Shown here: positions 8,188-12,803 of the stretch, piece by piece | Numbering within the stretch: the stretch's first letter is position 1 | Layout of the letters: every line of letters starts with the position of its first letter | NCBI GenBank assembly: GCA_934643185.1 | Contig: CAKUBN010000063.1 | Location: 1-12,803, forward strand | Direction of reading: 5' to 3' | DNA length: 12,803 nt | Origin: an uncultured Eubacteriales bacterium | Lineage (GTDB): Bacteria > Bacillota > Clostridia > Oscillospirales > Acutalibacteraceae | Translations under genes and position numbers: made by a program | The notes under the pieces: generated by a model | What the model was told of the DNA's origin: nothing | What the model saw: the letters and a program-made list of their open reading frames with translations, nothing else | The model's database searches: none

Positions 8188-8493
8188 ATGCTGACCAGTA
8201 AACAAAGAGCGTATCTCCGCTCGCTCGCCGTAAACGAAGACACCATTTTGATGATCGGCAAAGGCGGCATCGACGGCGATGTCGTCAAGCAGGCCGCAGA
8301 CGCTATTTTTAAGCGCGAACTCATCAAGGGCAAGGTGCTCGAGACCGCGCCAGTCTCCCCGCGTGAAGCTGCAGAGGCGCTCGCCGAACAGACGGAAAGC
8401 GAAGTCGTGCAGGTCATCGGCTCCAAATTCGCGCTTTATAAGCGCAACGAAAAGGACCCGAAGATCGTCCTGCCGCGCGTCAAAAAGGCATAA
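8188..8493 (+). CDS. yhbY: Ribosome assembly RNA-binding protein YhbY (CRM domain)
   Basis: The 101-residue product is a single CRM domain protein of the YhbY/YqeI family, which binds pre-50S ribosomal particles. It opens with the typical LTSKQRAYLRSLA sequence, has the RNA-binding GKGG loop at 24-27 and ends with VIGSKFALYKRN at 76-87. The length is as expected for stand-alone bacterial members. ATG 8188 is preceded by AGAGGG about seven bases upstream. The order yhbY, nadD, yqeK, rsfS is identical to yqeI, nadD, yqeK, yqeL of B. subtilis, which supports the identification and suggests joint growth-related expression. Confidence 0.94.
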   Translation: MLTSKQRAYLRSLAVNEDTILMIGKGGIDGDVVKQAADAIFKRELIKGKVLETAPVSPREAAEALAEQTESEVVQVIGSKFALYKRNEKDPKIVLPRVKKA

Positions 8494-8496
8494 GCC

Positions 8497-9111
8497 ATGC
8501 GCATCGGCATTTACGGCGGCACTTTTAATCCCATCCACACGGCGCATGTGCACCTTGTGCGGGAGTTTATTAACCGCCTTTCGCTTGACCGCGTAATCTT
8601 GATCCCCACCGGCACGCCGCCGCACAAAGCGGCACATCAGCTTGCAAGCGGGGAAGACCGCATGGAAATGTGCAGGCTTGCGGCAAAAGACATCACCGCG
8701 TGCCCTGTGGAAGTCTCGGACATGGAAGTGCTGCGCACGGGCAAAAGCTACACGGCAGACACCATGACGGAATTAAAAGCGCAATACCCCGACGACGAGC
8801 TCTTTTTGCTGATGGGCGAAGACATGTTCTGTACCGTAGAAAAATGGTATCACCCGGAGCGCATTTTCGCCGCGGCAGAGATCTGTGCCGCCCCGCGTGA
8901 CAGGGATAGCTTCCAAACGCTCGTCACGCACGGGGAAAACGTGAAGAAGCTGTTCCCTGCGTTGCGCTTTACCGTGCAGAACATTGAGTTTCTGCCGGTC
9001 TCCTCGACCATGGTGCGCGAAAAATGTCTGCACGGCGAAGACATAAACGGCCTTGTGCCGGCAAGCGTTGCGGAATACATCCGAAAAAAGAGGCTTTATA
9101 CGCATGAATAA
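8497..9111 (+). CDS. nadD: Nicotinate-nucleotide adenylyltransferase NadD
   Basis: NadD adenylates nicotinate mononucleotide to deamido-NAD, the shared step of NAD synthesis. The 204-residue protein has the nucleotidyltransferase signature GGTFNPIHTAH at 7-17, the substrate loop PTGTPPHK at 37-44, SYTADTM at 84-90, the GEDMF...KWYHPERI segment at 107-123 with W117, and the closing VSSTMVR motif at 168-174. These residues are characteristic of NadD rather than of other nucleotidyltransferases. ATG 8497 follows the yhbY stop by three bases, with AAGG about eight bases upstream. The last eight bases overlap the start of yqeK. Confidence 0.96.
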   Translation: MRIGIYGGTFNPIHTAHVHLVREFINRLSLDRVILIPTGTPPHKAAHQLASGEDRMEMCRLAAKDITACPVEVSDMEVLRTGKSYTADTMTELKAQYPDDELFLLMGEDMFCTVEKWYHPERIFAAAEICAAPRDRDSFQTLVTHGENVKKLFPALRFTVQNIEFLPVSSTMVREKCLHGEDINGLVPASVAEYIRKKRLYTHE

Positions 9112-9688
9112 AAAAGAAAAACAGCAATATATCGACATCATAAAGCCCATGCTCACGCAAAAACGCTTCGAGCATTCCTTAAATGTTTCGGAAGAAGCGG
9201 TGAAGCTTGCGAAAAAATACGGCGCCGATACCGAAAAAGCGGAGCTTGCAGGGCTTTTGCACGATATTTTAAAGGATACACCCCCGGAGAAACAGTTGAA
9301 AATTCTCGCGGACTTTGGTATAATTATGAGTGACGTTGAACTTTCCGCTAAAAAGTTCTGGCATGCCATCAGCGGCGCGGTCTATATTAAGAACGTTCTG
9401 CACATTGAAGACGAGGATATTTACAACGCCGTACGGTACCACACCACAGGCAGAAAAAACATGACGCTGCTTGAAAAGGTCATTTTCATTGCGGATTTTA
9501 TTTCTAAGGACCGCAATTATCCCGGCGTTGAGGATATGCGCAAGGCCGCGTATAAAAGCCTTGACAAAGCCATTGTGGAAGGCATCGCATTCACCATTAC
9601 GGAGCTTGCAAAGGACCGCGCGCCCATCGTGCCGGAGACCATAGACGCGTATAACGACGCGGTGTGGGCTTTGCGGCACGGCAAATAA
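9104..9688 (+). CDS. yqeK: HD-domain protein YqeK, probable symmetrical Ap4A hydrolase
   Basis: YqeK proteins are HD-domain hydrolases; the Bacillus protein splits diadenosine tetraphosphate symmetrically. The 194-residue product keeps the metal ligands: H24 in the FEHSLNV segment, H53-D54 in LLHDILKD, H87, H113 in RYHTTG and D131 in IADFIS. I chose ATG 9104 over an in-frame ATG at 9053 because AAGAGG (9088-9093) sits ten bases before it, the earlier start lies deep inside nadD, and the family normally begins just before the YIDIIKPML-like helix. It overlaps nadD by eight bases. Ap4A is a side product of aminoacyl-tRNA synthetases, so the nearby leuS gives a sensible, though unproven, context. 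Confidence 0.92.
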   Translation: MNKKEKQQYIDIIKPMLTQKRFEHSLNVSEEAVKLAKKYGADTEKAELAGLLHDILKDTPPEKQLKILADFGIIMSDVELSAKKFWHAISGAVYIKNVLHIEDEDIYNAVRYHTTGRKNMTLLEKVIFIADFISKDRNYPGVEDMRKAAYKSLDKAIVEGIAFTITELAKDRAPIVPETIDAYNDAVWALRHGK

Positions 9689-9690
9689 GC

Positions 9691-9740
9691 GGAAAGAGGC
9701 ATAAAAATTGCGCAGCGCGCAGAAAGGAAAGGCTAAAAGC
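9691..9740 (+). promoter_or_regulatory. yqeK-rsfS gap with two ribosome binding sites deciding the rsfS start
   Basis: The 52-base gap holds two possible initiation sites in the same frame. AAAGAGG near 9693-9699 stands eight bases before TTG 9708, and AAAGG at 9728-9732 stands eight bases before ATG 9741. An in-frame stop at 9702-9704 rules out anything earlier. The TTG start would add eleven basic residues. ATG 9741 matches the usual family N-terminus and is preferred. No hairpin terminator is visible here. Confidence 0.5.
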
Positions 9741-10094
9741 ATGGATTCATTGACGCTTGCAAAAACCGCAGCGGGCATTTTGGATGCGAAAAAGGCTGAT
9801 CAGATCAATGTGATCCGCATTTCGGACGTTTCCTCGCTCGGTGATTATTTCGTTCTGGCGAACGGCACCGGCAGCACGCATGTGCATGCTCTGGCGGACG
9901 AGCTGGAGTTTAAGCTGAAAGAGCTCGGCATTGCGCCGGACCGCGTGGAGGGCTATCGCTCCGATTCCTGGGTTGTGCTCGATTACGAAACGGTGGTCGT
10001 GCACATCTTCACTTCGGAAGCGCGCAGCTTTTATGATCTGGATCGCCTGTGGCTCGACGGCGAAAAGCTCAATATGACGTTTGACCCGAATTGA
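9741..10094 (+). CDS. rsfS: Ribosomal silencing factor RsfS
   Basis: RsfS (YbeB/YqeL/Iojap family) binds ribosomal protein uL14 on the 50S subunit and blocks joining with 30S when nutrients are short; it also attends late 50S assembly. The 117-residue protein shows the family pattern: a start helix SLTLAKTAAGILDAKKA, GDYFVLANGT at 34-43, EGYRSDSW at 70-77 and FYDLDRLW at 97-104. The length fits stand-alone RsfS. ATG 9741 is favoured over TTG 9708 because it aligns with the usual family start. Its place directly after yqeK matches B. subtilis; leuS follows 42 bases later. Confidence 0.94.
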   Translation: MDSLTLAKTAAGILDAKKADQINVIRISDVSSLGDYFVLANGTGSTHVHALADELEFKLKELGIAPDRVEGYRSDSWVVLDYETVVVHIFTSEARSFYDLDRLWLDGEKLNMTFDPN

Positions 10095-10128
10095 TTTTGT
10101 TATTTTATATAGCGCAGAGAGGTAAGTG
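10081..10128 (+). promoter_or_regulatory. AT-rich rsfS-leuS gap: weak promoter candidate and ribosome binding sites
   Basis: TTGACC at 10081-10086 and TTTATA at 10104-10109 are separated by 17 bases and could form a sigma-A type promoter within the end of rsfS; the match is only moderate. AGAGAGG ends at 10122, an unusually long 14 bases before ATG 10137, while AAGTG at 10124-10128 is eight bases away and weaker. The gap is too short for a T-box leader. Confidence 0.25.
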
Positions 10129-10136
10129 TTATCAAC

Positions 10137-12551
10137 ATGAACAAGTACAACCCCAGTGAAATTGAACCGAAGTGGCAAAAGAAGTGGGAAGAGACCGGCG
10201 TTTTCCATGCTTCCAATACTTCGGATAAGCCGAAATATTATGCTCTGATCGAATTCCCGTATCCGTCCGGTCAGGGTCTGCATGTCGGCCATCCGCGTCC
10301 GTACACCGCGCTTGACGTTGTTTCCAGAAAGCGCCGCATGGAGGGCTACAACGTGCTCTATCCGATCGGCTGGGACGCATTTGGCCTGCCGGCGGAGAAC
10401 TACGCCATCAAGAACCACGTACACCCGGAAGAGATCACGAAGAAGAACATTGCGCGCTTTAAGCAGCAGATCCAGTCCCTCGGTATTTCCTTCGATTGGA
10501 GCCGCGAGATCAGCACCATCGACCCGAAATACTACAAGTGGACGCAGTGGATCTTCCTCCAGCTCTTCAAAAAGGGTCTGGCTTATAAGAAGGAGATGTC
10601 CGTAAACTGGTGCACCTCCTGCAAATGCGTTTTGGCAAACGAAGAGGTTGTCAACGGCGTCTGCGAGCGCTGCGGCAGCGAGGTCATCCACAAGGTCAAG
10701 TCCCAGTGGATGCTGAAGATCACCGCTTACGCACAGCGTCTCATCGACGATCTTGATCTTGTCGATTACCCGGACCGCGTTAAGACCCAGCAGAAGAACT
10801 GGATCGGCCGTTCTGAGGGTGCTGAGGTCGACTTCAACACGACCGCAAGTGACAAGCTGACTGTTTACACCACCCGCCCGGATACACTCTACGGCGCAAC
10901 GTACATGGTCGTTTCTCCGGAGCATCCGTTTATTGAAAAGTGGGCAGATAAGCTCCAGAATCTGGACGCGATCCGCGCGTATCAGGCAGCGGCGGCTAAG
11001 AAGTCCGATTTCGAGCGCACCGAGGTCGCAAAGGACAAGACCGGCGTGCGCCTTGAAGGCGTTGAGGCCATCAACCCGCTGACCGGCACCACCATTCCGA
11101 TCTTTATTTCCGACTACGTTCTCGTTTCCTACGGCACCGGCGCCATCATGGCCGTTCCGGCGCACGATACCCGTGACTGGGAATTTGCAAAGAAGTTCGA
11201 CCTGCCGATCATCGAAGTCGTCAAGGGCGGCGATGTGCAGAAGGAAGCCTTCACGGATTGTGAGACCGGCATCATGGTCAACTCCGGCATTCTGGACGGC
11301 ATGACCGTTGAAGAAGCAAAGGTTCGCATTAAAGATTATCTTGAGGAGACCGGCATCGGCCACCGCAAGGTCAACTATAAGCTGCGCGACTGGGTGTTCG
11401 CACGCCAGCGCTACTGGGGCGAGCCGATCCCGATCGTACATTGCGAGAAGTGCGGCTATGTGCCGATCGATGAAAGCGAGCTGCCGCTCGTCCTGCCGCA
11501 GGTCGATTCCTATGAGCCGACTGATAACGGTGAATCCCCGCTCTCTAAGATGACCGACTGGGTCAACACCACGTGCCCGAAGTGCGGCGGCAAGGCTATG
11601 CGCGAAACGGACACCATGCCGCAGTGGGCAGGTTCTTCCTGGTATTTCCTGCGCTATATGGATCCGCACAACGACGACGCATTTGCATCGAAGGAAGCGC
11701 TTAACTACTGGCATCAGGTAGACTGGTACAACGGCGGCATGGAGCACACCACGCTGCACCTGCTGTACAGCCGTTTCTGGCATAAGTTCCTCTATGATAT
11801 CGGCCAGGTCCCGACTGCAGAGCCGTATGCAAAGCGCACGAGCCACGGCATGATCCTCGGCGAGAACGGCGAGAAGATGAGTAAGTCCCGCGGCAACGTT
11901 GTCAACCCGGACGACGTTGTAAACGAGTTCGGCGCGGATACGCTCCGTCTTTATGAAATGTTCATCGGCGACTTTGAGAAGGCCGCGCCGTGGAGCAACG
12001 CCGGCATTAAGGGCTGCCGCCGTTTCATCGAGCGTTACTGGAACCTGCAGTCCATCCTCATCGATGGCGACGCGATCCGCCCGGAGATGGAGAATTCGTT
12101 CCACAAAGCCATTAAGAAGGTCTCTTATGACATCGAGAACCTCAAGTTCAACACCGCCATTGCAGCTTTGATGACGCTCATGAACGTTATTGCGGAAAAG
12201 GGCTCCATCAATAAAGCAGAGCTCTCCGTCTTCACGATGCTCCTCAACCCGTTTGCACCGCATGTAACAGAAGAGGTTTGGAGTGAGATGAAGCTCGGCG
12301 AGGGCATGGTCACAGAGCAGATTTGGCCGAAGTATGACGAATCGAAGTGCAAAGATGACGTCATTGAAATCGTTGTGCAGGTCAACGGCAAGGTTCGCAC
12401 AAGATTGTCCGTTGCAGCCGACATCCAGAAGGATGACGCGATTGCACTTGCAAAGGCGGAAGACCGCATTGCAGCGGAGATCAACGGCAAGAACGTCGTG
12501 AAAGAGATCTACGTTCCGGGCAAGCTCGTCAATATCGTTGTAAAAGGCTAA
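10137..12551 (+). CDS. leuS: Leucyl-tRNA synthetase
   Basis: LeuRS charges tRNA-Leu and proofreads mischarged products. The 804-residue length is typical for bacteria. The catalytic fold carries the HIGH-equivalent HVGH at 49-52 and KMSKS at 580-584. A zinc-binding insert has C159, C162, C176 and C179; a second cysteine set, C436, C439, C480 and C483, suggests another zinc site. The CP1 editing domain is intact, with the threonine-rich TTRPDTLYG at 245-253 and GTGAIMAVPAHD at 333-344 including D344 and D347. Tyrosine- and tryptophan-rich blocks around WAGSSWYFLRY and EHTTLHLLYSRF are diagnostic for LeuRS. The anticodon-binding helices and the C-terminal tRNA-binding domain (about 740-804) are complete. 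Lysine codons are mostly AAG and there is no TTA, CTA or TCA codon, which suggests high expression. A strong terminator follows directly. Confidence 0.98.
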   Translation: MNKYNPSEIEPKWQKKWEETGVFHASNTSDKPKYYALIEFPYPSGQGLHVGHPRPYTALDVVSRKRRMEGYNVLYPIGWDAFGLPAENYAIKNHVHPEEITKKNIARFKQQIQSLGISFDWSREISTIDPKYYKWTQWIFLQLFKKGLAYKKEMSVNWCTSCKCVLANEEVVNGVCERCGSEVIHKVKSQWMLKITAYAQRLIDDLDLVDYPDRVKTQQKNWIGRSEGAEVDFNTTASDKLTVYTTRPDTLYGATYMVVSPEHPFIEKWADKLQNLDAIRAYQAAAAKKSDFERTEVAKDKTGVRLEGVEAINPLTGTTIPIFISDYVLVSYGTGAIMAVPAHDTRDWEFAKKFDLPIIEVVKGGDVQKEAFTDCETGIMVNSGILDGMTVEEAKVRIKDYLEETGIGHRKVNYKLRDWVFARQRYWGEPIPIVHCEKCGYVPIDESELPLVLPQVDSYEPTDNGESPLSKMTDWVNTTCPKCGGKAMRETDTMPQWAGSSWYFLRYMDPHNDDAFASKEALNYWHQVDWYNGGMEHTTLHLLYSRFWHKFLYDIGQVPTAEPYAKRTSHGMILGENGEKMSKSRGNVVNPDDVVNEFGADTLRLYEMFIGDFEKAAPWSNAGIKGCRRFIERYWNLQSILIDGDAIRPEMENSFHKAIKKVSYDIENLKFNTAIAALMTLMNVIAEKGSINKAELSVFTMLLNPFAPHVTEEVWSEMKLGEGMVTEQIWPKYDESKCKDDVIEIVVQVNGKVRTRLSVAADIQKDDAIALAKAEDRIAAEINGKNVVKEIYVPGKLVNIVVKG

Positions 12552-12560
12552 TTCTTTACA

Positions 12561-12593
12561 GAGCGCTGTGCGTGAATTCACAGCGCCCTTTTT
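12561..12593 (+). terminator. Rho-independent terminator after leuS
   Basis: GCGCTGTG (12563-12570) pairs perfectly with CACAGCGC (12579-12586) around an eight-base loop, and an outer G-C pair (12561 with 12588) is possible past one mismatch. A run of five T (12589-12593) follows at once. It starts ten bases after the leuS stop and very probably ends the long operon. Confidence 0.9.
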
Positions 12594-12600
12594 GCATTTG

Positions 12601-12640
12601 TGTGAAGTTAAATAACTTTGCAAAGGCTTTTTACTTCACA
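12601..12640. repeat. Cluster of nested inverted repeats, possible operator
   Basis: Three perfect dyads overlap in 40 bases between the leuS terminator and the next gene: TGTGAAGT (12601-12608) with ACTTCACA (12633-12640); AAGTTA (12605-12610) with TAACTT (12613-12618) around AA; and the ten-base palindrome CTTTGCAAAG (12616-12625). No T run follows, so it is not a terminator. A repressor binding region for the following gene is a reasonable guess. I see no convincing -35/-10 pair here. Confidence 0.5.
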
Positions 12641-12657
12641 GAACAGGAGGTCAGTAC

Positions 12658-12803
12658 ATGAAACATGCACTCGTTTTGTTTTCTTCGCCGCATAAAGACG
12701 GACACACAAAGAAGCTGCTTGAAGCTTTTCTCGACGGATTGAAAGGGAAAGACTGGCAAGTAAAATCACTTGACATTTGCAAAGTGAATATTCATCCGTG
12801 TAT
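12658..12803 (+). CDS. Flavodoxin-fold NAD(P)H/FMN reductase-like protein, N-terminal part (cut by window end)
   Basis: Only the first 48 residues are visible. ATG 12658 follows a perfect AGGAGG (12645-12650) with a seven-base spacer. The start MKHALVLFSSPHKDGHTKKL has the beta strand and FMN phosphate-binding loop (SSPHKDGHT at 9-17) of the flavodoxin-like NADPH-dependent FMN reductase and iron-sulfur flavoprotein families. The segment LDICKVNIHPC at 38-48 resembles the place where these proteins carry a conserved cysteine, often the first of a cluster-binding set. Whether a CxxC-type iron-sulfur motif follows cannot be seen. It lies beyond a strong terminator and behind a palindrome-rich region, so it is likely a separate transcription unit. 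The substrate is unknown; an electron-transfer or quinone-reductase role is possible. Confidence 0.75.
   Translation, partial: MKHALVLFSSPHKDGHTKKLLEAFLDGLKGKDWQVKSLDICKVNIHPC

Noticed and set aside
9053..9103. ATG 9053 as the start of yqeK
   Set aside because: It would give a 59-base overlap with nadD and a non-family N-terminal extension. ATG 9104 has a good ribosome binding site.
9747..12623. Reverse-strand open frame of 958 codons opposite leuS and rsfS
   Set aside because: It is exactly in register with leuS and rsfS and exists because these genes avoid TTA, CTA and TCA. Its translation has no recognisable domain, while the forward strand encodes clear, complete proteins.
12594..12657. 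A sigma-A promoter for the flavodoxin-like gene
   Set aside because: I found no -35 and -10 pair with acceptable match and spacing in this 64-base gap, so I only report the palindromes.
1..12803. tRNA, rRNA, CRISPR array, insertion sequence or defence system
   Set aside because: Nearly all sequence is accounted for by standard housekeeping genes. No repeated units, transposase motifs or cloverleaf-like segments were seen.

Overview
The window reads as a chromosomal housekeeping stretch from a Gram-positive anaerobe of the class Clostridia. I would guess the Ruminococcaceae/Oscillospiraceae side, inferred from gene content and order, a moderately GC-rich sequence and strong AGGAGG-type ribosome binding sites. 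All thirteen genes lie on the + strand. Genes 1-12 run from position 1 to a strong intrinsic terminator at 12561-12593, with gaps or overlaps of at most about 50 bases, so they look like one long transcription unit. An internal start before leuS is possible. The thirteenth gene is cut by the right edge.

Layout: (1) 1-1242, lipid and RNA: the C-terminal half of plsX, then rnc (RNase III). (2) 1238-2227: an Elp3-like radical SAM protein without an acetyltransferase domain. Its only sensible start is an ATT codon overlapping the rnc stop. (3) 2240-6754, chromosome and membrane biogenesis: smc (condensin ATPase) and ftsY (SRP receptor GTPase). (4) 6751-8184, nucleotide hygiene: a calcineurin-type metallophosphoesterase and rdgB (dITP/XTP pyrophosphatase). 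(5) 8188-10094, ribosome assembly and NAD: yhbY, nadD, yqeK (Ap4A hydrolase type HD protein) and rsfS, in the same order as yqeI-nadD-yqeK-yqeL of Bacillus subtilis. (6) 10137-12551: leuS, then the terminator. (7) 12601-12640: a short region of nested dyad symmetry, followed by the start of a flavodoxin-fold reductase-like gene at 12658.

The genes connect three Bacillus subtilis neighbourhoods (plsX...rnc-smc-ftsY; ysnA-ysnB; yqeI-nadD-yqeK-yqeL) into one run. Their common theme is growth-coupled housekeeping: phospholipid start-up, RNA processing, chromosome organisation, protein targeting, nucleotide pool cleaning, ribosome maturation and tRNA charging. I see no mobile element, CRISPR array, tRNA, rRNA, riboswitch or defence system, and no clearly new multi-gene system. 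The points most worth a second look are the ATT start of the radical SAM gene, the unknown job of that protein, the palindrome cluster before the last gene, and a sharp codon-use difference that sets ftsY and leuS apart from their neighbours.
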